Shown here piece after piece: positions 11,968 to 24,410 of a stretch of 64,000 nt of DNA. Position numbers and translations under genes: made by a program. Positions within the stretch are counted from its first letter, which is position 1, and each line of letters begins with the position of its first letter. A model generated the notes under the pieces. It was not told the origin of the DNA and searched no databases. It worked only from the letters and a program-made list of their open reading frames with translations. Source of the stretch: Helicostylum pulchrum (taxonomy: Eukaryota > Mucoromycota > Mucoromycetes > Mucorales > Mucoraceae); NCBI GenBank assembly GCA_025677825.1, contig JAIXMO010000046.1, forward strand, positions 124,001 to 188,000, read 5' to 3'.

Positions 11968-12540
11968 ATGGTATTCTCTATTTTATCCAAACTTGCTGTC
12001 TTATCTTTGTTGTACTTTACTTCGGTGAGCTGCCGGGTCAGTTATCGTGATACTGTTCTTAGAACACATAATAACTATAGATACAGACATGGTGTTCGTC
12101 CTTTAAGTTGGGATTGGTCGTTAGCAGAGCACGCTCAAGGATTAGCTAATCAGTGTCAATTCAAGCATAGTATAGTAAGTTGTGTCGAATTAAAAAAGAA
12201 AGGAATAACATATTTACACATAGTTTAGGATCACACAGCAGGAGCTGATAATGAGTCTGGAGAAAATATTAGTTACGGCTTTTCAAGTATTAAAGCAGCT
12301 ATTGAAGACTGGTACGAAAGTGAAGTTGGTTACTATAACTTTAATACAGGTAGATCAATTAATGGAGTAGAAATAACGCACTTGACGCAAATTTTGTGGA
12401 AAGATACTACAAGCGTAGGGTGTGCTGAATCGTACTGTAATAATTTAAATGGGTATTTTTACGTTTGTAATTATTATCCTCCAGGAAATTATAGGAATGC
12501 ATTTGTTCAAAATGTAAACCAAATAGCTTATGATCAGTAA
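11968..12540 (+). CDS. Secreted CAP-superfamily protein (PR-1/SCP-like)
   Basis: The exons are 11968-12174 and 12229-12540 (54-bp intron, phase 0), giving 172 residues. The start at 11968 is preferred over an in-frame upstream ATG at 11920 because it gives a clean signal peptide (MVFSILSKLAVLSLLYFTS, cleavage near VSC-RV). The CAP signatures are present in order: THNNYRYRHGVRPLSWD, LANQCQFKHSI, ESGENISYGF, ITHLTQILWKDTTSVGCA and YVCNYYPPGNY. It is a nearly minimal CAP domain with no extension. CAP proteins in fungi are extracellular, and some bind sterols or lipids. The role here is unknown. A (TG)n-G17 tract starts immediately after the stop. Confidence 0.92.
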
Positions 12541-12571
12541 ATGTGTGTGTGTGTGGGGGGGGGGGGGGGGG
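12541..12571 (+). repeat. (TG)n followed by a 17-G run
   Basis: The alternating TG tract (12542-12554) is followed by 17 consecutive G (12555-12571), directly after the CAP stop codon and therefore probably in its 3' UTR. It could form a G-quadruplex in RNA or DNA. Confidence 0.9.
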
Positions 12572-13732
12572 TAAAGGTTTTTTTAAGAAATCGAACTGTC
12601 GAATCTCGCTACGCTCAATTGGACATCCTCGCAACTTTTTTCAAAAGTTGAATGATTGATGAATAATTTAAAACTGCGTTTTTTTTTTCTGGAAACTGTA
12701 AATGTCCTCAAATTCATTAAATAAAAGCATAATCTTATTATCTTTAACTAAACTTACTTGTATAAGTACAAGCCTCAGAATATTACACATAAAATAACTA
12801 TCTGGGACCGTAAAATTAACTTGCGACTGTAAATTAAGACCACATCATTTTAATAGATGTAGCGGCAAAAACATGAATGGATTAGATACTGATTGTCGTA
12901 CTATTATCCACTTTGAAAGTTACAGTAAAGAAGTTGGCTTGTCCAAGATGAAAGATATAAAATAATATCATGAGAGCAGATTATTTGCTTAAAGGTCGAT
13001 GCTTGTAGCCGAGGTTAAGTATATCTTAGGTTTCTACTTGAACTCTCCTGCCCTTACAAAAAAAAAAAAGGACTTCTTAGGGACCACAGGGGTGTACATA
13101 GGGTAGCTTAGGATCGGGTACCTGCTATGGTCCGAAAGCTTCGAATCACCTAGTTGTTAAACGCAATGAAGAAAACTTGGAAACCTCTCCACTTAACACT
13201 GTAGCTTGAAGTATTCAAACAAAGTTTAATTACTCTACAAAGTATAATTTCATTATAGCTATTAGTGGTTACTACTGTAAGAACGGTACGGACACACCTG
13301 TGGTCCTAAAATATTATCCCTATGATTAATATTATCGGCGCCACGTGACACTCATGTTCGTACAGACTGGTAGAAGATGGTCTATACACTTTGGATTATA
13401 ACGATACATTTCCTATATTTCCCCTCTTCGATGAACATTTGAAAAACTGGCCCTTCTGAAATTTATGTTAGTAACTCTTTATGATTATAACCTTTTGGCA
13501 CAACAGAAAAACCAAAATGATCTCATAGATACTAACAGCATACAATCATTTTGAACAAGAGGAGCATTTTTCCCGCCAACTGAGGCATCTCAAGTACCAA
13601 TTCTGCTTAGCCATTTAAAATCGAAGGTAGCACAACCTTAAATTTTTTATATAAATACCTGATTGAAATAAATATCGCATTTTCTTTCCATTGTATATCA
13701 CTTTTGTATAGTTTTAAAGACCTATATTTTAA
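12572..13732. other. Intergenic region
   Basis: AT-rich, no supported gene. The right end carries TATATAAATA at about 13649-13658 followed by a pyrimidine-rich stretch, which looks like a promoter for the reading frame beginning at 13733. Confidence 0.4.
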
Positions 13733-14361
13733 TTTATAATTATCGATACATCCAAAGCGACTTTAACACAACTTCCATCCGACTATAGCAATAATATTTT
13801 GTCCAACACACCTAGTAGTTTTACTCTCACTGAACCACTAATAAACATACCTGACGAGAGTACTAATTCCATCAATTTACCTCCTACTCGAGTCAATAAC
13901 CGACAATCTTACATCCCAAACGCTATTACCATGGGCGATACTCCTACTAAACACTCTGACGATAAGGTCACTGCCATCTCCAAAGATAATACTATCCCTC
14001 CAGGTAGTAATATTACGAGCTCTGATTTGGACTATTCACGTGTTCAAACTCCTGAATGGATGTTGACTATCACTGCTGATATTCGGGAGATTCAGACTCA
14101 ACTTACTTCTGTTTTGGGTCAGAACAAACTGCTTGAACAAAAGGTTAATTCCTTTTCTGGAACAGAGATTTTGCTTCAAAAAGCCCGTAAAGAGCTAGCT
14201 ACTGCCCACCATGAAATAAAATTACTTGAGGATCAACTGACTCTCGCTCAACAATCTAAAACAAACGATATTGTTTCAATTTCAATACTCGATGCTGACG
14301 AAGTGCGTGAATTTCCCGCGTTACCTAACGCTCGTAACCACAGCTTTGGTGTTATCTCGGT
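13733..14361 (+). CDS. Hypothetical coiled-coil protein, retroelement-ORF1-like, no normal start
   Basis: An open frame runs from 13733 to a GTTAGT donor-like site at about 14362. The protein-like part is SNTPSSFTLTEPLINIP, then PEWMLTITADIREIQTQL and a coiled coil at about 14095-14260 with heptad-like leucines, ending in REFPALPNARNHSFG. No ATG occurs before 13930, although TTG stands at 13799 where a start might be expected. So this is either a gene starting at 13930 (MGDTPTKH) or an element whose ATG has mutated. Low-complexity N-terminus, coiled coil and a short basic end recall ORF1 proteins of non-LTR retroelements, but no zinc knuckle or reverse transcriptase follows. Identity uncertain. 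Confidence 0.4.
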
Positions 14362-14468
14362 TAGTAAATTGTTTTTTTATTTTATTTATTTTATTTTTCG
14401 TGTTAAGTTTGACAAGAAACAATTAAATAAAAAGACTATATGTAATATTAGCCAAGCGAAAAAAAAAA

Positions 14469-14736
14469 ATGAATTATCGAGTTCCATTGTTCAGTGGGTT
14501 TGCACGTCCATTGAAAATTATTAATTGTAGTATGATGGTCTTGCCAAAACATTTGTATAATAGCTATACGAGACCAGGCTTTGTCGTTGATAATACAGAA
14601 CCAATGGTATTTTCCAAAGCGTCGAGAAAGCAGTGCCAGCCATGACCAGTATGATACTAATGTCTGTGTCAAATATGAGTATGTAATTGATTGCCCTAAT
14701 GGTGAAGAAATGAATAAGAGTCGAAACTGGTTTTGA
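14469..14736 (+). pseudogene. Coding-like fragment in shifted frames
   Basis: One frame from ATG 14469 reads MNYRVPLFSGFARPLK and continues to a stop after about 57 codons. A second frame then reads WYFPKRRESSASHDQYDTN, then EYVIDCPNGEEMNKS, to a TGA at 14734-14736. The change of frame near 14600 could be an intron boundary (an acceptor-like TACAG precedes AACCAATGG) or a frameshift. It could be the 3' exon of the coiled-coil frame upstream. No family is recognised. Confidence 0.25.
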
Positions 14737-14751
14737 GCTTTAACCTTTCAC

Positions 14752-15424
14752 TTACAGCAAACGGATGACTGAAAGACTACCTGGATTTTTCTCTAACTTT
14801 AAGGTGTTACTTTTCAGTAACCTACATTTTCCCGAAAAGCAAAAGACCCATTCATCTTCTTCAAAAATTTCTTCATGATCATCAGCTTCTTCTAAAACTC
14901 TTTCGCAATCAAAGGAATATTGACATTCCCGAGCTGGGTGGTGATCAATTGTGAGATCAGAGGGAATATCATCATTATCATAATCACTTTCTTCATGATT
15001 ACCAGCTTCTTCTAAGACATATTCATCAGCAACTTCTTTTTCTTCGCTATCTCCTTTCTTTTCTTCCTGCTTTTGTATGTTATGGACATGACTCTACATT
15101 TATGTTTATCAAAAACTGAAGTTAATATTAGGATCTTTTTCATATACAAATAATAGTTTATTTACATTATCTATGTTGTTATTATCACCTATTGAAACAT
15201 AATTATTTCCGGTAATAGTATAGTTCATAGAATTTTTAGTTTCTTGATCTTTTGTATTGGTTTCCTAAGAATAAAAAAGAATTGGTCAATTAATTCGGTA
15301 TGATTTGTTTTGTTTTTGTGCATAATACTTTTTTGATTAAGTCATTGAGATAGCGTTTAACTTCTCGGGGAGTTTTTGGGCCATCGTAAACCGTATTCAG
15401 TTTATGTAAGGGGCCCCATTCCAT
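14752..15424 (-). CDS. Hypothetical acidic protein, three short exons
   Basis: The exons are 15329-15424, 15166-15264 and 14752-15093. Both introns (64 and 72 bp) are GT-AG and every junction is phase 0, giving 178 residues from ATG 15424 to TAA. Exon 1 encodes MEWGPLHKLN and PKTPREVKRYLNDLIKK. Exon 2 is Asn-rich (NYTITGNNYVSIGDNNN). Exon 3 is acidic (KGDSEEKEVADEY, DDHEEIFEEDEW) and has the pattern CQYSFDC. I do not recognise the family. The ATG follows an acceptor-like CCGTAG, so a further upstream exon is possible. The clean phase across three exons argues for a real or recently real gene. It converges on the fragment ending at 14736. Confidence 0.45.
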
Positions 15425-16714
15425 ACCTACGGTTTAGTTTCTAGATTTAGAAAGAAAAAAATATGTGGATTAGAATGAGATAAAAAGCAAATCCGCGGCA
15501 TTTTTTGAGGATATCCGAATAAGTGGAGCCCATAATAATCTGGAGGATCTCATGGCCTTGTGTTAGCTTTTATCCAGCGGTAGCTTTAGTAACAACCGTA
15601 TCCTTTTGTGCGAAGGTAGAGGAAATGGAAAAACTTAAAAAAAAATGAAGAGAAATAAATATGAATTCCTTTAAAATGTGCACATATAATTACAGATGGT
15701 GGTATGTATTGTATTTAAAGGAGGAAAAGGGATTTACTCTAAAAAAAAAGATAGAATAAATACAGCTTAGACTGATAAAATGCATCTATTTAATCATTTG
15801 TTTCATGCAAGAAATTCAAGAAACAGAGCGTGTAACAAAAAAGTGAATTGGGTACTGCAAAATTGGTATCAGTAGGTGTCTTCACTTTTTATAGCACTAA
15901 TGATGTGTAAATAAATCTTGGTTCTTAGATGCCTGTCGTTTACTCAAGCTTTATGATAGGCTAAATTACCTTTTTCCAACCGTAGGCTTGGAGAGAGGGG
16001 CCCAAAGTTGAAATATTGGTCCATGACGCTGGTTTTTTGTACTCCTCACTTCTTACGTTTCGTAATATCAAATAGATCGTTGACTTAATCTATATTTCTG
16101 AAAATATATATATCAAATTGGTGGTCACTTCTTTATTATGATAATATTCTTGTATAAAGGGGAATGTCAATGGTTTGTGGTTATGCGTACGTATAGTCCT
16201 ATCTTCTAATTTTGAGAACCCCGCTACTATTGATTGTTTTCGCTTATTACCAGAGACTTGCTGTTGTAATTGATAAATTACAGGAAAGTCTTCTATGGTG
16301 TGTTTGAAATAACTTGTCGTAATATATATTCTTCTGGATCACAACAAAGCTATTTTTTATACATATTTGCATTGGCTTTTTAACGACATTTTTGTATTAG
16401 TAACAAAAAAGAAGTTCAGGATTATTATTTAGTGATTAAAGATATTTTCTACCCCGTATTTTTTCTCTAGTAATAGATTATCTTTCCACAAACAGAGAGT
16501 TACACAGATATTATTTTGATTGGCTAAATCAAATACGGTAATTTAATCTCACCAACTATAAACAGGGACTGTTAGATTATGATAATCTACTCGAACGCAT
16601 TAATCGTAAATTAGTTTCTTTATTTTTTTGGTATATAAAGGAAATATTATTTCTATTCTTTTCTTTTTTCAACTTTACGTCTCTATCTCTCTCTCTCTTG
16701 TTACTTTAAAAAGA
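15425..16714. other. Intergenic region upstream of homocitrate synthase
   Basis: AT-rich, with no supported gene. A reverse-strand stretch at about 15500-15560 (MGSTYSDILKKCRGF) could be an upstream exon of the hypothetical gene, but no clear splice connection was found. Confidence 0.4.
16632..16639 (+). promoter_or_regulatory. Putative TATA box of the homocitrate synthase gene
   Basis: TATATAAA stands 83 nt before the ATG at 16715, followed by a CT-rich leader (TCTCTATCTCTCTCTCTC). Confidence 0.55.
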
Positions 16715-18138
16715 ATGTCTCAAAAAGGTCTTCAAGCCAACACTAATAACCAACCCAAGGAAGGTGTTTCTTCTCCTTACATGTCAAATGATCCCAACTC
16801 TAACGTTGCCAATTTTAAGATTATCGAATCTACTCTCAGAGAGGGTGAACAATTCGCTAATGCTTTCTTCACCACTGAAAAGAAGATCGGTAAAGAGAAA
16901 TAAATTGAAAGCGATAATTTTTTCGTGTGTATGTTAACATTTATATATATATAGAAATTGCCAGAGCTCTTGATGATATTGGCGTTGATTACCTTGAATT
17001 AACCTCTCCTGCTGCATCAGAACAATCTCGTAACGATTGTAAAGTTATTTCCAGTCTCGGTTTAAAGGCCAAGATTTTGACTCACATCCGTTGTCATATG
17101 GACGATGCCAAATTAGCTATTGATACTGGTGTTGACGGTCTTGATGTTGTTATTGGTACCTCTAGTTTTCTTCGTGAATTCTCTCATGGTAAGGATATGG
17201 AATACATTACCAAGCAAGCTATTGAGGTAATTACTTATATCAAGAGTAAGGGTCTTGAGGTTCGTTTCTCTACTGAGGATTCTTTCCGTTCTGATCTTGT
17301 TGATCTCTTGAGTATCTATAAGGCCGTTGATAAGATTGGTGTTAACCGTGTTGGTATTGCTGATACTGTTGGCTGTGCTAACCCTCGTCAAGTATATGAG
17401 CTCGTAAAGACTTTAAGAAGTGTTGTAAGTTGTGATATTGAATGTCATTTCCATAATGATACTGGTTGTGCTATTGCCAATGCTTATGCTGGTAAGTTTT
17501 TGTTGTTGTTGTTATTATTTGGTCCGTAACTAAACGGAAATTTTATTATAGCTTTGGAAGCTGGTGCTACTCATATTGATACATCTGTTCTCGGTATTGG
17601 AGAGCGTAACGGTATTACACCTTTAGGTGGTCTCTTGGCCAGAATGTATACTGGTGATAAGGAATACGTAAAGAACAAGTATGATCTTACTAAGATTCGT
17701 GAAGTTGAAAATATTGTTGCAGAGTCTGTTGAGGTTACAGTTCCTTTCAACAACTACATTACTGGTTATTGTGCCTTTACTCACAAGGCAGGTATTCACG
17801 CCAAGGCTATCTTGAACAACCCTTCTACTTACGAGATCTTAAACCCTCATGATTTTGGTATGACACGTTACGTCAGTATTGGACATCGTTTGACTGGTTG
17901 GAACGCAGTCAAGAACCGTGTAGAACAACTCGATTTGGACTTGACAGATGATGATTCCAAGGCAGTTACCAACAAAATTAAGGAATTGGCTGATGTTAGA
18001 CCTCTTTCTCTTGACGATGTGGATGTCTTACTTCGTTCTTATCATCAAGCTAAGGCTGACGGTTCTCACACTCATTTCTTAAAGAAAATTGAAAAACCTG
18101 AACATATTGCCGCTATCGGTGCTGAAGCCACTGCATAA
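16715..18138 (+). CDS. LYS20: Homocitrate synthase (lysine biosynthesis)
   Basis: The exons are 16715-16889, 16955-17491 and 17552-18138, giving 432 residues, the usual length for fungal enzymes. It condenses 2-oxoglutarate with acetyl-CoA to homocitrate, the first and feedback-regulated step of the alpha-aminoadipate lysine pathway. The catalytic/metal motif [14 protein letters not shown] is at residues about 39-52. [25 protein letters not shown] and [15 protein letters not shown] (metal-binding His) follow in the order of the DRE-TIM metallolyase barrel. The C-terminal half contains [11 protein letters not shown] and the lid region. No obvious mitochondrial presequence is seen. The codon bias is strong, suggesting high expression. 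Confidence 0.95.
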
Positions 18139-18593
18139 AAAAAAAAACTCATTATAAATAACTCTTTCAACAAAATAGATTCATTCTTTTTCTATACATA
18201 TTTTTTACTGTATTGTAAAACCCTTTTTTCACTTTTTATCCCCCTCGTACACACGCTTTAATTTATTTTCTCGCGCATTTGTATATAAAATATATTCAAA
18301 TTTTAAAAATATACGTATTCTTTAAAAAAAAATAGATCATCTTTTGAGATTTACCATTACAGGATTTTTGGGTTATTGAAGCGGAGTCCTTACTTCAAAT
18401 CTATTTTTTACCTTTGTATTCTACTACTCCTACTTTTTATTATAGTCATTATTAAAGGGAGAAAACAAATAATTCTGCACAACTAACTAACCCATTTAAT
18501 TGTACTCTTTAGCACGCTACTATATATCATCATTTTTTTCTAAAAAAAAAAAACCCAAGTAATAAAGTAATAGACATATTTATTAATACATAT
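18139..18593. other. Convergent 3' region
   Basis: AT-rich 3' flanks of homocitrate synthase and of the small secreted peptide gene. No exon or RNA gene supported. Confidence 0.5.
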
Positions 18594-18851
18594 TTATTTA
18601 GGACATGTAGGTTGGTATTGGAAAGGGCACGGTTTCTTAGGGTAGACACACGTTTTAGGACATTCTTCAGGACTACAAAAAAAAAAAGAGTTTAGTTTAT
18701 ACGTGTAAATATATTATACCAATGGTATATCTTACCAAAGAACGATGGGTAAGATGCAGATTTCACCCTCAGGTTCACCTTTATGAGGGGCAGCGTTAAC
18801 AAAACCAGCAAGTGTAACAAACAAAATTACGGTAGATAAAGTTAACTTCAT
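18594..18851 (-). CDS. Small secreted cysteine-rich peptide (64 residues)
   Basis: The exons are 18736-18851 and 18594-18672 (63-bp GT-AG intron that splits a Cys codon). The precursor begins MKLTLSTVILFVTLAGFVNA, a textbook signal peptide with cleavage expected after NA or NAA. The predicted mature peptide of about 43 residues has six cysteines at residues 32, 39, 43, 47, 54 and 62, in the order C-x6-C-x3-C-x3-C-x6-C-x7-C. It also has several prolines and ends PTCPK. No known family is recognised with confidence. It could be a protease-inhibitor-like or effector-like peptide, or a wall-associated one. The gene escapes simple ORF calling because of its size and intron. Confidence 0.7.
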
Positions 18852-19063
18852 GATAAAGGTAAAGAATATATAAAGAAAAAGAAAAAAGCAAATAAAACCC
18901 CTCTTTTTTTATATATTCATATTATTTAATGTCGAATGTGATGCCTGCATACATCATACGCAAGTTTGCATGTAGGAGAAATATTTATAGATCATGGTTC
19001 CTTTTTTAACATTTTTTACAATGTTAATTATTTATTAAAGTGTGTATATGTATATGATTTTTT

Positions 19064-20790
19064 TTACAAGAAATTAAGACCAAAACCAAATTGGAACTTG
19101 GGTTCAGGTAAATCAGTAGAATTATATCTTAAAGGTATACAGTAATTAAGTTCGATTCTAGCGATACTGTGGTGGAAGATAAGACCTAAACCGACGGAAG
19201 TACGAGGAGTTTTGGCAAGAGCCTTCACGTTATCCTCAAAGCTTACGCCCTCAGTCTTTGTTACAATGCTACCGGCATTAGCAAAGGCATGAGCCTTTAC
19301 TGGTAAATGAGACAATCCAGGAATAGAACCAATCAAACTAGCTCCTGCAGCCCAATAACCTTCTCCACCAAGAGCATCATCTGATTTTTTAAAAAAAGAG
19401 AGTAAGTACACACACACACTAATTTGTTTACACTTCTATACTTACTTCCTTCTCTTTCTCCAATACCACCCATCTTAAAACCACGAACAGATAAAGGTCC
19501 ACCTAAATAGAATCTATCGGATACTCTAGGACTCTTTTCTTGACCGTTCAAGATGGAAGTGAAAAGACCGGCACGAACAGAGGTACTAAAGATCACTTTG
19601 CTTTCACCGCAGTTCAACAAGGGTTGATGGAAAGAAGCGTTTAACTCGTGCTTTAAGAAACTGGTATCACCACGGCCGCCTAAACCAGCTAATTCTTGGT
19701 AGATACCAATAAAGTGACCCTTGGTAGCAAGTGCTGCATTGTCACGTTGATCGCGAACAAATGAGTGACAAACAGATTGCTTTTGGTTTGAGCCAGATTG
19801 ACTACGAACACTATACGTACAAAAGAAAAAAAGTCAGATATTTTTTTAGGTGGTAAAGTGACGTAAATTTTTAGATTCAATCCCCCTTACGTAGCAGAAG
19901 CAGAAGATAATGCAGTAACATCTCTATCAGTCAAAACATAAGAAACTTGATGTTCACCATATGTAGTCCAACCCTTTTTATATAAATTGTTTAGTTAATC
20001 TTATATAACACAGTAATATGATTTAGTTTACCTTGAAACGAACACCAGTTGCTTTGGAGCTTTCCTTGAAGGCATTGATTTGAGAATGATCTCTAATAGA
20101 ACCGTTTACAAAGACACCCATCTTTGTATTGGCATTACCACGGAAAGGAGTTTCGAAAACACCCTATTATAATTTTGATTAAAGTTTCTGCATATATATA
20201 AAATAAAATAAAAAATTCTCTTCCCACTTAAATAAAATACCTCAATAGCAGCCTTTGTACGATTACCAAAAGAAAAGTTGGTAGAAACAGATTCACCGCC
20301 ACCAAACAAGTTACGTAAACCTACACCGCCATTCTTTTTATACTTATTAATATCTCTCTCTATCTCTCTATCTCTCTATCTCTAAGTCCTGTTTCTTACC
20401 AATTCAGCTTGGTTGTTACCAACATTTACTTTAGTTTGGAATAACCCTCTATCTTTTTCTTTTAAATGAAGTGTGATATCAACAGTATCAGGAATTTCGC
20501 GATTGGTATCAAGGTAAATTTTGATTTCGTCGAAAATTTCATGCTTTTGTAACTGAGCAGCCATAGCGTTCACTTTTTCCAAAACTTGTTCTGTAGTGGC
20601 TGCCTTGAATACATTACCTGTGAGGCTGTTTAAGAACGAAGTACGGGTGCTTTCAGTACCCAACACACGAAGTGCGTTGACACGAAGTGGTGCTTCGGGA
20701 GGTGAAGTCTAAATGATTTGATTATATTAATATTTTTTTCGACTTTTTTTTCTTCTTTTTTATTATTATTACAGCAGAAAAGGTGGACAT
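19064..20790 (-). CDS. SAM50: Sam50/Tob55, mitochondrial outer-membrane beta-barrel assembly protein
   Basis: There are seven exons: 20773-20790, 20400-20708, 20241-20333, 20163-20032, 19973-19891, 19810-19446 and 19380-19064. The spliced frame closes to 438 residues. The first coding exon holds only six codons (MSTFSA). Residues about 15-110 form a single POTRA-like domain (PLRVNALRVLGTESTR, HEIFDEIKIYLDT). The C-terminal two thirds is the Omp85-type 16-strand barrel, including the conserved DRFYLGGPLSVRGFKMGGIG (VRGF/Y-type loop motif), and it ends in an aromatic beta-signal-like strand, FQFGFGLNFL. The protein is the core of the SAM complex, which inserts beta-barrel proteins such as Tom40 and porin. 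The intron before exon 3 contains a TATCTCTC microsatellite. Confidence 0.93.
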
Positions 20791-20916
20791 TTTCTTGTTT
20801 TATGCAGGCAAGTAGTAAGTAAGAAAAAAAAAAAGTAAAAAGGAAAAAGATAATATAAAAAAAAAATGCATGTGGGGAAGATTTGCGGGCACAGTCACAC
20901 CCTGCTTTTGGAAAGG

Positions 20917-22879
<1,963 letters not shown>

Positions 22880-23368
22880 TGCAAGTTAATTTTTCTTAAT
22901 GTGCAAAAAGAGAGAGAGATAAAAGAAAAAAGTGGGCGGAACAAAAAAAAAAAACGAGGCAAAACTTTATATGTTTGTGAATCCAAGTTCCGTTTTTTTT
23001 TTTCAAATGAGTACAGCATTGGTGGGATTGTGACTCTGTTTAACAAGTAAAGGGCATTCACTAAACTGATAAATACACTTTTGATCACTATTTTGAGCAG
23101 TTGAGAACGAAACTTGGTTCTTATTAACCTACTACGGGATGGGAGAAACAGGGTCAAGCATAGAAAACGACCGTTTGAATCTTGTTAAACAAAGTGGATG
23201 TACCTCTTTAACTCGATCCTGAGCTTAATTCATTATTAGCAGAACTAACAACTATTCATGCATGTGGACCCATACTGTGACGGTAAATACACTGTCGATC
23301 CCGAAATTGAGATAAAAAAAACCCCCACTTACATAAAAGTGGATGGCAAGAAGTACAAAAAAAAAATA
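22880..23368. other. Upstream region of the MAP kinase gene
   Basis: Contains the promoter of the kinase gene (minus strand) and purine-rich AT DNA. Short open frames here have no coding character. Confidence 0.4.
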
Positions 23369-23800
23369 CATTAGCGGCTCAATTTAAGGGTTGTCAAAAT
23401 CTGGGAGAAATTCACACTTATATCGAACAGTGAATATCTCTTAGGCTCATCCGACGTATTATTAAAATATATATATTCTGTATTTTCATATAGAAGAGCT
23501 TAAACGGCTAAATTTCTGGAAAAAGGGGGGTTAAACACTTGTTTTTTCACCTTAAACGCTTATGTTTTTATAATTGATTGTAGTATTATAAATAGTTTCT
23601 TCATCTTTTAGCAGCAAAAGAGGAAATATAGGTAGCAGTGATCGATTTTTTCTCTTGACAATGAGTACGTAACAATTGTGCTAAAGAAAAAAGATCTGCT
23701 TAAAAAAAAAACTCATTGAGATATCGCAACTTAAAAAATCGCTCACTTAAGAAATTGCTGCTATTTAAACAGGTATGATAAATAATGCTTTTTAATTTTT
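23369..23800 (+). repeat. Degenerate dispersed repeat with one CAGTAGCGGC-type end
   Basis: It begins CATTAGCGGCTC after TA, followed by AATTTAAGGG and TCTGGGAGAAATTC, like the ends of the 24.3, 50.5 and 57.1-kb copies. Inside are a block with CATATAGAAGAGCTTAAAC (compare 11.2 and 59.6 kb) and a block with CTCATTGAGATATCGC (compare 11.2, 50.3 and 59.4 kb). No intact right end and no coding sequence. Confidence 0.6.
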
Positions 23801-24283
23801 CAAGAAACAGGAAACGCGTTTTAGTAAAAAAAAAAAATAGTTGTTTGGAATAAAGGAGGGATAAAGAAAAAGTTTATAATTTGTAAACATGGTTACCGCA
23901 CCGACAATTCGGTATCATGACAAGTCTGATCCGTATCTCCGCAGAAATCGAACCGTGTCCGTTTGCACCAGCATATATCACAGGAAAAAGCTTCGTTTGA
24001 AAGATGTGCATATCTTTTTTTCTTTTCTATTTTTCTTTACCACCTTGGTTGGCCAAGTCATAAATAAGTTTACTGTCTTCGGATAAAATAGATCACATTT
24101 TAAATACAGGTGTGTCCATGGCTTCCATGTATTGTTGATAGACGCAAAGAGCCAATTATGGGTATTCATTTTTTATTCATTTTTATTGTAATGCTTTTAA
24201 GCTACCTAGTATATATAAATGCTTTTTTACGAAAGTTAATGGTATCTTTGACTTTATCGATATCACTGCATACAAAAGAGGTA
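23801..24283. other. Intergenic region
   Basis: No supported gene, RNA or repeat boundary. Short T/A-rich open frames only. Confidence 0.35.
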
Positions 24284-24410
24284 TAGTAGCGGCTGTATTT
24301 AAGAGTGGAAAAAACCCACCCTTAAATCAAACATACCCTTATATTGAACAGTGGAAGAGATAAGTGTGTCCAGCAATAAAAATACTGCATATTTTTTTTT
24401 CGTGTTTATT
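24284..24410 (+). repeat. Partial dispersed repeat, left end
   Basis: After TA it reads AGTAGCGGCTGTATTTAAG, then ACCCACCCTTAAATCAAAC and CAATAAAAATACTGC. The reverse complement of 50455-50563 gives the same block order. It is a truncated copy of the same family. Confidence 0.6.
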
